A DNA stretch of 64,000 nt, from assembly GCF_009882915.1 (NCBI RefSeq), contig NZ_WTUW01000002.1, positions 558,309-622,308 of the forward strand. The letters run 5' to 3'. Positions 16,941 to 25,880 of the stretch are shown piece by piece. This stretch comes from Sneathiella litorea. Lineage in GTDB: Bacteria; Pseudomonadota; Alphaproteobacteria; Sneathiellales; Sneathiellaceae. How positions within the stretch are numbered: position 1 is the first letter of the stretch; each line of letters starts with the position of its first letter. The notes under the pieces are model-generated. The model was not told the origin of the DNA. It made no database searches and saw only the letters and a program-made list of their open reading frames with translations. The position numbers and the translations under genes are program-made.

Positions 16941-17877
16941 GGTTCCCACCCGAAGAAGGAGCGCTTGAGTAGGCATTAAAGATATGCTCCAGCGACGGAT
17001 CGATCAGTTCAATGTCCGTGATAGTCGTCTCCATCGCCATCACTCTTCTCAATATTTCCTGCTTTTGTTCCGGCAGGCATCTCAATACGATTTCTTCCGT
17101 GGACGGATGCTCAACCGGCAATTCAGCCTCGAACATCGCGGCGATATTCCCACAGGTTCCCGGATCGGCATTGATTTTAAGATAGGAGCGCATGCCGATA
17201 TGATGCCGCAGAAACGGGATCGACCCGTGAGCGACCATCCGGCCTTCACTAAGAATAGCAACGCGGTCGATCCGGTCATCCATTTCCGTCAACACATGAG
17301 ACGAAATAAGGACGGCGGCGCCGTTTTTCTTTTCCTCATCAATAATTCTATAAATATTCTGCCGTGCAACAGGATCGAGGCCGGTGGTTGGTTCATCTAG
17401 TACCAGTAATTTCGGTTGACCCAGCAGCGCTTGCGCAATTCCGAGTCGCTGCCGCATGCCTTTTGAATAGGTGCCGACGCGCCGGTCTGCCGCGGCGCGC
17501 AAATCGATGCGATCAAAATATTCGTCGAGATTATTCGTCGGCAGTCCCTTTAGCCTCGCGTAGAAGGCAAGTGTCTCCCGACCCGTTAATGTCTTCTGGA
17601 ATAGCACCTGCTCGGGCAGAAACCCTATACTGCAGCGGAGTTGATTAAAATTGCGGCTTGTAGGATCCTGATGTATAACCTTGATGGTCCCATGACTCGG
17701 CCTGAGAAGCCCGAGAATAATCTTTATGAGGGTTGTCTTGCCCGCGCCGTTGTGGCCGACAAGCGCCAGACACTGCCGGTTGGAAAGAGTCAGGGAAATA
17801 TCCTCAAGGGCAATTTTATCGCGATATGATTTCCTCACTTGGAGTAAGTCAATTGCAGGGAAATTTTCCATTTTCAT
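16933..17877 (-). CDS. nosF: NosF, ATPase of the Nos ABC transporter
   Basis: Cytoplasmic ATPase partner of NosY. It has Walker A GHNGAGKTT, signature YSKGMRQR, Walker B LLVLDEPTTGLDP and the H-loop ISSHVLTEM, all intact, plus a ~90-residue C-terminal extension. The length of 314 residues fits NosF. The start overlaps the nosD stop by ATGA. Confidence 0.94.
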   Translation of the reverse strand: MKMENFPAIDLLQVRKSYRDKIALEDISLTLSNRQCLALVGHNGAGKTTLIKIILGLLRPSHGTIKVIHQDPTSRNFNQLRCSIGFLPEQVLFQKTLTGRETLAFYARLKGLPTNNLDEYFDRIDLRAAADRRVGTYSKGMRQRLGIAQALLGQPKLLVLDEPTTGLDPVARQNIYRIIDEEKKNGAAVLISSHVLTEMDDRIDRVAILSEGRMVAHGSIPFLRHHIGMRSYLKINADPGTCGNIAAMFEAELPVEHPSTEEIVLRCLPEQKQEILRRVMAMETTITDIELIDPSLEHIFNAYSSAPSSGGNHV

Positions 17878-19151
17878 AACTTGCTCCCATCCGTCAGGCT
17901 TTTCGGGATAGCCATTAATGGTGCGCTGTCCACAACGCCGCCGGGATGGAGGGCCGGAAAATTGCCTTGTGCGTATTTCAGGATTTGCACAGCGGGGCTA
18001 TTCAGGAGAAGCCGAGCGGAAGGGTACTGCCAGATAATGCGGTCAGTCAGGTCGTTGGGGCGGTATATACTGTCCGCCACCCCATTGCGGTCTAAATCCA
18101 TAGCCACCTGATCGGACCAGTAGTTTCCGACGCCATCTCTGGACCATTCCAGCCATCTAGTACCAACGTACTTTACCTGATTCTGATTGTTTACGAAGGC
18201 ATTTCGCGTCATTGTATTTTTCTCGGATCCCGCCGTAAAATGGATGCCGATGGCACAATCCGACAGCAGGTTTTCCTCAAAATAATTGTCATGGGAGTTA
18301 TAGATGAAGATGCATTTCTCCGTTCCGCCACGGACAATATTCCGTTTCACAACTACCCGAACAGCGTAGTTGAACAACAGCCCTCTGTCCCGATCCTGCT
18401 CCGAGAGGTTATCTTCGACTACCAGATCGCTCGACGACATTATCGCGTAGCCGATATGGTTCCCATACGATCGGTTGCCGATGACCTCGCTGTTATTCGT
18501 GTACATATAGTGGATAGCGAACCGCAGATCGCGCATTGTGTTGTCTTTGAAAATATTCTGCTCGCTCGTCGTGACGAATATACCGTCGCGACCATAACGG
18601 ATGTCATTCTTCTCAATGATCGCGCCCGGGGCGTTCCATATCTGAATACCGTTTCCTCTCTCGTTCATGCGCAAGTCCTGACGGCCGGAAATCTGGTTGC
18701 TAGTTACATGGACGTTTTGTGCGCCGGATACATAGATGCCGATCAGGTTATCCGTGACAACGTTATTTGCGACAATGGCGCCAGTAGCTTCCTTATCGAG
18801 AAAGATACCGCTATCCTGGGTTTCAAGGGAAAGGCCCGAGCCCGTTACGATCAGCCCGTCAAGACGTGTATCGGGCGCAGTGACATGAATAACGGAGCCT
18901 GAGGATATGCCGATAATCTTTGCCTTGCTATTGCCCAAAATAGTGAGGGGTTTAGTGATAACCAAAGGACCTTCATAGGTCCCCTCAGTCAGGACAAGCG
19001 TATCTCCTGGCGTTGCAGCGTCAATGGCTTGCTGAAGATTACCTGAAACGTGGACCTCGCGGGCCTCTGTAATAGATAATGGGAGGGAAGCGGTGGCAAA
19101 CATGGCCACCGCAACCCAGATTTGCCAAAGAAAGTTTCTTTGGATGCACAT
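17874..19151 (-). CDS. nosD: NosD, periplasmic right-handed beta-helix protein
   Basis: Periplasmic partner of NosFY that docks on NosZ/NosL during CuZ assembly. A Sec signal spans about residues 1–30 (hydrophobic WQIWVAVAMFATASLPL). The rest is a beta-helix of parallel repeats visible as many short N-x-I/G-x-x-V/I steps such as GIYVSGAQNVHVTSNQI and YEGPLVITKPLTILGNSKA. The length of 425 residues is normal. It begins three bases after the nosZ stop. Confidence 0.93.
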   Translation of the reverse strand: MCIQRNFLWQIWVAVAMFATASLPLSITEAREVHVSGNLQQAIDAATPGDTLVLTEGTYEGPLVITKPLTILGNSKAKIIGISSGSVIHVTAPDTRLDGLIVTGSGLSLETQDSGIFLDKEATGAIVANNVVTDNLIGIYVSGAQNVHVTSNQISGRQDLRMNERGNGIQIWNAPGAIIEKNDIRYGRDGIFVTTSEQNIFKDNTMRDLRFAIHYMYTNNSEVIGNRSYGNHIGYAIMSSSDLVVEDNLSEQDRDRGLLFNYAVRVVVKRNIVRGGTEKCIFIYNSHDNYFEENLLSDCAIGIHFTAGSEKNTMTRNAFVNNQNQVKYVGTRWLEWSRDGVGNYWSDQVAMDLDRNGVADSIYRPNDLTDRIIWQYPSARLLLNSPAVQILKYAQGNFPALHPGGVVDSAPLMAIPKSLTDGSKL

Positions 19152-19154
19152 TGT

Positions 19155-21053
19155 TTATGCCGGCTCTACAAACATGCGTCCGCGCATTTCCATATGCAAT
19201 GCATGGCAGAACCACTGACAATAAAACCAGTGTACGCCCGGCATATCGGCCTTAAAAGTGACCGATGCCGTCTGTTGCGGACCGATTTCTATGGCAACTC
19301 CGTAGTTGGAGATCGTAAAGCCATGGGTAAGATCATCGACCTCATCAATGTTAGTAACGATGACCGTGACTTCATTGCCCTGTTTGACAGTGAATTTTTC
19401 CAGCGAGAATACCGGTGCGGTGGAATGCATATAGACCCGAACCTTGTTTCCATCTCGGATTACATCTTCCGCGTAGTCCAGATCCTCGATCCCATCGGCT
19501 TTCGCCTGCGCCTTGATGGCATCGAACATGGGATCTTCACGATTGTAAGTCTGGTCTGGATTGACGATGGAACGGTGTACAATGATACAGTCATGCGGTT
19601 CCGCAAATGTAGGGCCGTCATGGACAATTTTCATCTTTTTGCCCGAGATATCAATCAACTGATCGTTCTCCGGCTTCAGAGGACCGACATTGATGAACCT
19701 GTCCTTGGAGAATTTATTCAGGGAAACCAACCATTTGCCATCTGCCTGATTGGTTTCGCCCATGGACGTATGGTTATGGCCCGGTTGATATTGTACATCG
19801 AGTTTTTGGATAATCGGGTCGACTTTCTCGCCGGCGAACTTCCGAATGGCCTTGTCGATATTCCATTTGCAAATCTGGCTGTCGAGGAACAATGTCGTGT
19901 AGGCGTTACCTTTCCCGTCAAATGCAGTGTGAAGAGGGCCAAGGCCTAATTCAGGCTCCGCGACTACGACATCGCGAGGCTTGATCTTGTCCGCAAAGAG
20001 GTCGGGCAGCTTTGACATTTCGATGACAGATACGGTTGGTGACAGCTTGCCGTTGATCATCATATACTTGCCATCCGGCGAAGCATTCACACCATGCGGA
20101 CTATTGGAAATCGGGATATAGCGGGTATACTTTGATCCTTTACGACCGTCCAATACGGGCACATCGCCTTCGTAGGTTTTAAAATCGCCAGCGGCAACAC
20201 CCGCTTCAATGGCCTCTATATCGAAGACCACGGCCCAATCTTGTTCGTTCGCGGTCATCTCTGTTAGAGTGACACCTTCTTCAGAGTTGTAGCAACTGGA
20301 AATAGCGTATTTTCCCTGGTAATCCGCATCAACGTTGTCAAGGTTGCCGTTGACAATAACCTGCCAGGCGACCTCCATTTTCTCCCCGTCAATAGCCGAA
20401 AAAACGGCATGATATTTTGTCGGATCATCAAGTACTTTTCCATCATTCGGCAACGGCACACGATGTTCGTCATTTGCAAAGACATATTTGGTTTTTGGAA
20501 ATCTTTGCGGGCGAAGACCATGGATACTCGCTGCATTGGGAACAGAAATTATCTTGTCCACTTTCATAATGTCGCAGCGGACGCGAGCCACGCGCGTGTT
20601 AGCCTTGTCATTCACCCAGATATACCGACCATCATAGGTCCCGTTCGTGAAGGACATATGGGGATGATGAGTGTCCCCGTTGCTTGGGAACCCACCCTTA
20701 TCTTTCCAGAACTCTTTTTCTTTGGGAAGCATGTTTTCAGTGAGAATCTTGATGCTTTCATCCGTTTGTCCCCAACCCGTCGCACTACACCGATTGAAAA
20801 CTGGAATTCGCATCAATTCCCGCATTGAAGGAACGCCCATGATACGAAGCTCGCCGGACTGTCCGCCGCTCCAGAAGCCATAATATTCATCCAGATCTCC
20901 CGGAGCGACTTCGCTCTTGGCGGTGGCAGCTTGCGCGGGTGAGAGAGGCATGAAAGTAGCCCCGCCCACGACGCCCAGACCAGCTGCGACAGCCGATCCT
21001 GTCATTAATGACCGGCGTGATACATTCGCGATTTTATCTGTGTTATCCGTCAT
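19155..21053 (-). CDS. nosZ: Nitrous oxide reductase, clade I (Tat-exported)
   Basis: Reduces N2O to N2 in the periplasm. The N-terminus [17 protein letters not shown] is a Tat signal, which places it in clade I. The beta-propeller domain carries the CuZ histidines ([52 protein letters not shown]). The C-terminal cupredoxin domain has the CuA ligand set [13 protein letters not shown]. Length is 632 residues with all key ligands visible. GAAGGAAGAG precedes the ATG at 21053. It follows nosR after 54 bases and is probably co-transcribed. Confidence 0.97.
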   Translation of the reverse strand: MTDNTDKIANVSRRSLMTGSAVAAGLGVVGGATFMPLSPAQAATAKSEVAPGDLDEYYGFWSGGQSGELRIMGVPSMRELMRIPVFNRCSATGWGQTDESIKILTENMLPKEKEFWKDKGGFPSNGDTHHPHMSFTNGTYDGRYIWVNDKANTRVARVRCDIMKVDKIISVPNAASIHGLRPQRFPKTKYVFANDEHRVPLPNDGKVLDDPTKYHAVFSAIDGEKMEVAWQVIVNGNLDNVDADYQGKYAISSCYNSEEGVTLTEMTANEQDWAVVFDIEAIEAGVAAGDFKTYEGDVPVLDGRKGSKYTRYIPISNSPHGVNASPDGKYMMINGKLSPTVSVIEMSKLPDLFADKIKPRDVVVAEPELGLGPLHTAFDGKGNAYTTLFLDSQICKWNIDKAIRKFAGEKVDPIIQKLDVQYQPGHNHTSMGETNQADGKWLVSLNKFSKDRFINVGPLKPENDQLIDISGKKMKIVHDGPTFAEPHDCIIVHRSIVNPDQTYNREDPMFDAIKAQAKADGIEDLDYAEDVIRDGNKVRVYMHSTAPVFSLEKFTVKQGNEVTVIVTNIDEVDDLTHGFTISNYGVAIEIGPQQTASVTFKADMPGVHWFYCQWFCHALHMEMRGRMFVEPA

Positions 21054-21107
21054 TTTTCTCTTCCTTCTCCGGTTAAATTCCTTCGTGTTGGCGAGCGCCC
21101 CACGGAT

Positions 21108-23363
21108 TCACTCATACTCCCTGGGTTGATTAAGCCGTCTTCCCCTGCGATAGGCAGGATCCTGATCGGCAACAGTGGTCTTGGCGGCAGGATCCGTCTT
21201 CCGGGCTTTGGCCAAGGCATGGATAACGACTGGGCAGACATCTTCGTCGTAGTAATTCACCTGACAATGCAGGCAGTAGAGACATTCATTTGGATTGATA
21301 TTTCCGAGTGGATCAATGGCTTGGACCATGCATTCCTTGGCGCAGGTCTGACATGGATCTCCGCAGTTACGATAACGCTTTAACCAGTTGAACATGGCCA
21401 GCTTGCCGGGTATGGCGAGTGCCGCGCCGAGCGGGCAGAGATACCGACAGAAGAACCGCTCGATGAAAAGGCCCGCAAACAGCAGTGAAAAAACGAACAG
21501 CAAATATGGCCAGCCACGCATGAACCGGAGCACAATGGAGGTGCGGAAAGGTTCAATTTCTGAAAAGGTTTCCGCTAGATGCAAAGAGTAGATGGAAAGG
21601 CCTAGCAGCCCTAAGAAAATGATATATTTGATCGGCCATAGCCGTTCATGTAACCACCAGGGAACGGTAAACTGCTTGATGCCGACAAACCGCGCTATCT
21701 TATTGGTAAGCTCTTGCAGGGCGCCGAAGGGGCAGAGCCATCCGCAAAAAGCCCCGCGGCCCCAAAAAATCAGGGACACCGCAACGGAGCACCAAAGGAT
21801 AAAAATCAAGGGTTCCATCAGGAAGAACTGCCATTGGAAATCTGTCAGCAGCGCGTTAACGAAAACGAACACATTAACGACGGACAGCTGCGCTTGGGCG
21901 TAGAAACCGATCCCGAACAATGTGAATGTCAGGAAGCCGATGCGGAACCAATCGATAACTTTCTTGCTGCGGACCACCTGATCCTGAACGAAGAAAAGAA
22001 TAGTTAGAATCACAATCGCGGAAATAAGAATGATGATTTCGGGTATCTTCTGTTTCCAGATACGCTGCCACAAGGCGTTTGCGGCCGCTGTATCCTCGGC
22101 GTCCATTATTGCAGACTGCGTCATGGGCTGTGCAACAGCCACAACAGGCGCGGCCTCTGTATGAACAAAGATATCCGGAAGCTGGTAAATCAGTTCAAAG
22201 GCCACGAAAACTTTCTCAAGTGCACCAATGGCCCTTTGTACAAGAAGTTGAAGTTCCCAGGGGTCGGCGGGATTGAAAACGGCGCCCTTGGGAGTGCGGA
22301 ATAAGGCCACCTCCTTGAAATCGGGCGCACCTTCAGCTTCAACGCGTCCAAGGTTCTTATACCCACGGTCCTTGAAGCGGAATGCCTCTTCGCCCTGAAT
22401 GATCTGGATGCGGTCGAAGATACCGCCGCGAACATAGCCTGATCCGCGGAAAGAATAGCGCCCTGTCCCCATGACCAGAAATGCATTTTCTCCGGGTTTC
22501 AGCTTTTTCTTCAAGTTTTGATACTCGCGATCACCGAGGAGACTCTGGGCGATTGTCGGGATGGCGAGTGATGCGACGTAAAGGTCAATAAAGGTCTCAT
22601 TGTCACCGCCGTTTTCCGGGCGTTCTATGGCCTTCGCGTTACCTTGAGCGACAAAGGCGTCATTAACATCCTTCAGGCTCAACCGCATCCGCCTTACGGA
22701 GCCATTCCCGACCAGCGTCTGCCAGTCGACTGTCGCCTCTTCGCCAATGATCAGTGATTTTTTTGGGGCCGCAACAGACACGTTATCCGCCAAACTACCA
22801 AGGCCGAGGGCTGCCGCCGCGCGGACCGCCGCTCTCTTGATACTGTCATCGATTACCATAATGGTGACGGTCGCGCCGGATACGATGTCGACGGGCGGCG
22901 GTTCGCCTCCTTTTTCCCTTGCAAGCTCCAAAATATCGGTGTTTTTGTAGCCCGCAATAAAATCGATAATCTTTTTCTCGGGGATGCCGGACAATATGAT
23001 TGGTTCAGAATGATGCATCAGGCGGCCTGCGGCAATACGTCCCTCGGCCGTCATCGCAATCAAGATGTCGATAGGTTTTCCGGAATAGCCAACCGCACTC
23101 ACAAAATCTGTATTTAGAAATGCGTAACCTGCAAGTTTTTTTCCCTGCAGGACTGGGACTATTGGCGTATTTTTGATGACATTGCCGTACCGTTCCGCGC
23201 CATCAAATAATTCTTCAGGCCGAATATCTATAAGATAGTTTGATAGCTTTCCAGCCTCGGCACCTATGGTAAGTTTTGCGCAAGGAAGCAGACTCAATAT
23301 TCCGACGGCGGCTAATAAAAACACCGCTGAAAAACGTGGTAGTATTGAAACTAAATTTTTCAT
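21108..23363 (-). CDS. nosR: NosR, flavo-iron-sulfur membrane protein for N2O reduction
   Basis: Membrane protein thought to pass electrons from quinol to NosZ and to be needed for nos expression. It has an N-terminal signal/helix, a periplasmic FMN-binding domain whose VSGATVT motif holds the threonine flavinylated by NosX, about five further helices with two CxxxCP motifs (CGWLCPFG, CRYLCPLG) and a cytoplasmic ferredoxin-like end with CGDPCQTCAKEC and CLYCLHC for two [4Fe-4S] clusters. The 751-residue length is typical. It heads nosRZDFYLX; its promoter region is described at 23439–23482. Confidence 0.95.
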   Translation of the reverse strand: MKNLVSILPRFSAVFLLAAVGILSLLPCAKLTIGAEAGKLSNYLIDIRPEELFDGAERYGNVIKNTPIVPVLQGKKLAGYAFLNTDFVSAVGYSGKPIDILIAMTAEGRIAAGRLMHHSEPIILSGIPEKKIIDFIAGYKNTDILELAREKGGEPPPVDIVSGATVTIMVIDDSIKRAAVRAAAALGLGSLADNVSVAAPKKSLIIGEEATVDWQTLVGNGSVRRMRLSLKDVNDAFVAQGNAKAIERPENGGDNETFIDLYVASLAIPTIAQSLLGDREYQNLKKKLKPGENAFLVMGTGRYSFRGSGYVRGGIFDRIQIIQGEEAFRFKDRGYKNLGRVEAEGAPDFKEVALFRTPKGAVFNPADPWELQLLVQRAIGALEKVFVAFELIYQLPDIFVHTEAAPVVAVAQPMTQSAIMDAEDTAAANALWQRIWKQKIPEIIILISAIVILTILFFVQDQVVRSKKVIDWFRIGFLTFTLFGIGFYAQAQLSVVNVFVFVNALLTDFQWQFFLMEPLIFILWCSVAVSLIFWGRGAFCGWLCPFGALQELTNKIARFVGIKQFTVPWWLHERLWPIKYIIFLGLLGLSIYSLHLAETFSEIEPFRTSIVLRFMRGWPYLLFVFSLLFAGLFIERFFCRYLCPLGAALAIPGKLAMFNWLKRYRNCGDPCQTCAKECMVQAIDPLGNINPNECLYCLHCQVNYYDEDVCPVVIHALAKARKTDPAAKTTVADQDPAYRRGRRLNQPREYE

Positions 23364-23438
23364 GCCGTCGTCAGTCCCAATAGCGTTATCCGGCGGAAAG
23401 CTAACTGTTCCGCCAACAGATGTAGTTTAGATACAATT

Positions 23439-23446
23439 CATATATA
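23439..23446 (-). promoter_or_regulatory. Putative -10 element of the nosR promoter
   Basis: The minus strand reads TATATATG here. It is placed so that transcription would start near 23434 with the Fnr-like box centred at -41.5. The leader to the nosR ATG would be about 70 bases. Confidence 0.45.
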
Positions 23447-23468
23447 CCCGTGGGGGCGTAACGGGTAT
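23444..23468. promoter_or_regulatory. Inverted repeat ATACCCGT-N9-ACGGGTAT in the nosR promoter
   Basis: Perfect 8-base arms separated by GGGGGCGTA. It directly abuts the Fnr-like box at 23469 and touches the putative -10, the normal place for a repressor operator. The G-run flanked by A/T-rich arms recalls CsoR/FrmR-family operators, which would suit copper control of nos genes, but that is inference. It could also form a hairpin. Confidence 0.5.
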
Positions 23469-23482
23469 TTGATCTAAAACAA
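23469..23482 (-). promoter_or_regulatory. Fnr/Dnr-like box upstream of nosR
   Basis: On the plus strand TTGAT-CTAA-AACAA, one mismatch from the Fnr consensus in one half. The remaining gap 23364–23725 (362 bases) between divergent nosR and the Crp/Fnr gene shows no gene and no other clear dyad. Confidence 0.55.
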
Positions 23483-23725
23483 GCTTCCGAGAGATTTTTT
23501 CACGTTTCGGCATGTATTTTGAGAAGATGCGGGCTGTATATCGCATCAGATTTGAAGATACACTGGTCTCAATTTGGCATAAAAAATGCTATAAACATTG
23601 TGATGTTTAATGCTTTTTTTTGATGTGGCTTAGTATAAATCACGAAGAAGTAATTCCAATCGGCAGATCCATCTGCGTTATATGTGAATAAGTGTTTCGG
23701 TAAATATCGAAAGGGATCTTTTTTT

Positions 23726-24427
23726 ATGTCTTTGCTGGACGCTTCTCTAATAGCTGATGTCCCGCCTTTTCGCGGAATAAACCGGGAAAACCTCGTAGAA
23801 CTGCTCTCGAAAGCAAAATCTGAACGATATGAAATTGGCAGGACAATATTTTGTCAGGGAGAGGAAGCGCACTCTTTTTTTCTGCTACTAGATGGGCATG
23901 TTCGTGTTATCAAGGTAACCCCAGAAGGTGACCAGGTTATCGCCCGGTATATTTCTAATGGCGAACTGTTTGGTATTGCTCACGCCTTGGGACTTGAACG
24001 CTATCCCGCCAATGCGGTGACTGCAGTTGATTGCGTGATGTTGTCTTGGCCCGGTAAATTGTGGGGAACTATTATTGAAAAATATCCGACATTTGCGACC
24101 AATACATACCAAACAGTGGGCTCCCGTCTTCAAGAGACACAGAACAAATTAGTGGAGATGGCTACCAAACGGGTTGAACAACGTGTCGCCAATGCCATTT
24201 TAAAACTCGCCAATCAGACCGGACGAAAGACCGACGAAGGTATATTGATTGATTTCCCGATTTCGCGTCAGAATATTTCTGAAATGACGGGTACGACGCT
24301 TCATACGGTTTCCAGGATTTTAAGCGCATGGGAAAATAAAGGAATAGTGAAGAGTGGCCGAAAGAAAATTACTGTGACTGAGGACCATCAGTTAGCGCTG
24401 TTAGCAGCAGGGGAACTATATAACTAG
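23726..24427 (+). CDS. Crp/Fnr-family regulator, NnrR/Dnr-like
   Basis: Probable nitrogen-oxide-responsive activator of the adjoining nor/nos genes. The ATG at 23726 (MSLLDASLIADVPPF) is preferred over the GTG at 23684 because AAAGGGA precedes it. The 233-residue protein has a cyclic-nucleotide-type beta-roll (~20–115), a dimer helix (~120–150) and a winged helix (SRQNISEMTGTTLHTVSRIL, ~187–206). The N-terminal cysteine cluster of Fnr is missing, so it cannot sense oxygen through an Fe-S cluster. In the recognition helix the Fnr Glu of ExxSR is His (HTVSR), as in some NnrR-type proteins, so its target may differ from TTGAT-N4-ATCAA. Confidence 0.85.
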   Translation: MSLLDASLIADVPPFRGINRENLVELLSKAKSERYEIGRTIFCQGEEAHSFFLLLDGHVRVIKVTPEGDQVIARYISNGELFGIAHALGLERYPANAVTAVDCVMLSWPGKLWGTIIEKYPTFATNTYQTVGSRLQETQNKLVEMATKRVEQRVANAILKLANQTGRKTDEGILIDFPISRQNISEMTGTTLHTVSRILSAWENKGIVKSGRKKITVTEDHQLALLAAGELYN

Positions 24428-24437
24428 CGGTTAGAAT

Positions 24438-24720
24438 GGTGCTGTCAGAAGAATGTGATCTCGTCTCTATTTGACGCAAATTGCCAGTAAGGCGTCCCTA
24501 CTATGCCACGCTAAGTTACTGCCATTCGGCCAGTGCAGAATTTCCTTGAAGCTTGAATTCTTCTTGGTTCATAAGGTGACGTTGACTGTTGAAACGGTTA
24601 TGGAATGATGATTGGACTGAGACGAATTTTTGTAAGCTTTGCATGCGCCTGAGTTTCAGCATCGTCTACTCTCGTCGCCGGAACGGGAATTGGGAGTTTT
24701 AACATCGATTATTCTACTAG
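24438..24720 (-). pseudogene. IS6-family transposase remnant, C-terminal fragment with left terminal repeat
   Basis: The left terminal repeat GGTGCTGTCAGAAGAA is at 24438–24453. The minus strand then encodes the transposase C-terminus: NNRC, stop, NSQFPFRRRE, stop, TMLKLRRMQSLQKFVSV, FHNRFNSQRHLMN and ending SALAEWQ. At least two in-frame stops show that it is dead. The fragment starts at nearly the same transposase position as the one at 11429–11718. It separates the Crp/Fnr gene from the recombinase island. Confidence 0.87.
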
Positions 24721-24744
24721 TGGCTCCTTACAATCGCCAGCTCC

Positions 24745-25311
24745 CTACGGCCTCTCCTCCCACCAGTCCGGCCAGTTGACCTTCCACGGCGTCCGTGTTG
24801 CCTTAAGAACGATGCGCTGCTCCTCCCGGGTGAGGTGCCGCTCCCCGAGGCGTTCGAGGGCGGCCTCAACAATCCAGGGCTCCAACGCCATGCGGGCGGT
24901 GTCTCGATAGGCATCCAGCTTCCTGGCCATCCGCAAGGGTTCGAGGGCTGTGTTGACGCTCCCGGGCGAGACCAGATTTATAATCATCTCGGTGAGACCC
25001 GGATCATTAGCGGCCCGCAGCGCTTTCCCTTCCTCGATGACGGTCATGGCGGACTGGGCAGCCGATATATCCCTTTTTAGTCCGCGCTTGGCAAGCTGCA
25101 GCAGAAAGGCTTCCGCCGCCGTTACCTTTCGTTCGACCCCGTCCTCCCGGATCGTCACCAGCTGTCCCAGCACCGCCTCATAGGGAGCGTGCCTGTGACG
25201 CCCCCTCGGTCGCCCCTTTGGATTGCCGCTCTGACCCTTCTTAAATCGCGTCGCGACAGGCGGCTTCTTATACCCTGCCTTACTGTCGTCGCGACTTCCA
25301 TCGTCAGTCAC
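24745..25311 (-). CDS. DUF5681 domain protein (second copy)
   Basis: The N-terminus contains RFKKGQSGNPKGRPRG, the DUF5681 hallmark, followed by a helical region of unknown function. The function is not established; such genes occur in prophage-like and integrated elements near methyltransferase or packaging genes. I take a GTG at 25311, which overlaps the stop of the upstream DUF5681 gene by GTGA and has AAAGGAG before it, giving 188 residues; a GTG at 25332 would add seven. It ends 25 bases from the IS6 remnant. Confidence 0.8.
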   Translation of the reverse strand: MTDDGSRDDSKAGYKKPPVATRFKKGQSGNPKGRPRGRHRHAPYEAVLGQLVTIREDGVERKVTAAEAFLLQLAKRGLKRDISAAQSAMTVIEEGKALRAANDPGLTEMIINLVSPGSVNTALEPLRMARKLDAYRDTARMALEPWIVEAALERLGERHLTREEQRIVLKATRTPWKVNWPDWWEERP

Positions 25312-25880
25312 GCCTCCACTCCTTTCGGCCACCGCAGGCTATCCGGATCTCTTGTACAGCGCCGGATTTCCGAGATTTCGCTTTCAGTCAGCTTCTGACC
25401 CCCGCGACGCCGGCTCAACGCCGCCTGCACCGCCCAGGGCTCGAGCAACATTTGTGGCCGATCTGCCTTAATGTCCTGACGCCTGGGATCAAGAGCTGTA
25501 ATTTCAAGCAGCAAAAGAGCCTCATCCGCATTGGCGGGATCTGTTGTTATCCTTTGCGTCACCGCTTGCGGAGATTTCCTCTGGTTTTCTGCCGCAAAGT
25601 ATTTTTCACGTTTCGCAATCCATTTCAGCACCTCACGCTGCGCCGAACGGTTCCCCTCCAAGGCCAGTTGAAGCGTGTTTTGCTGCAGAGCTTCTTCCAT
25701 GGTGATCTCACGCGGGTTCCCACCGCGCATAACCGTGAGGGTCTTGTCCAGGATCACTTCGACGGCAGACGTTTTGGAAGTGGTCGCCTTTGATTTCGGA
25801 CGGCCCTTGAGGTTCCCGCTCTGGCCTTTCCTGAACCGTCCCGAGACGGGCGGATTACCTCTCGTTGGTTTATCCGTCAT
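25308..25880 (-). CDS. DUF5681 domain protein (first copy)
   Basis: A 190-residue protein with RFRKGQSGNLKGRPKS near the start. The rest shares the layout of the neighbouring 24745–25311 protein, including a LEPWxVxAAL segment and a C-terminal LTExE motif, so the two are paralogues. The ATG at 25880 overlaps the methyltransferase stop (ATGA); a longer reading to 25931 lies inside the methyltransferase. The function is unknown. Confidence 0.8.
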   Translation of the reverse strand: MTDKPTRGNPPVSGRFRKGQSGNLKGRPKSKATTSKTSAVEVILDKTLTVMRGGNPREITMEEALQQNTLQLALEGNRSAQREVLKWIAKREKYFAAENQRKSPQAVTQRITTDPANADEALLLLEITALDPRRQDIKADRPQMLLEPWAVQAALSRRRGGQKLTESEISEIRRCTRDPDSLRWPKGVEA

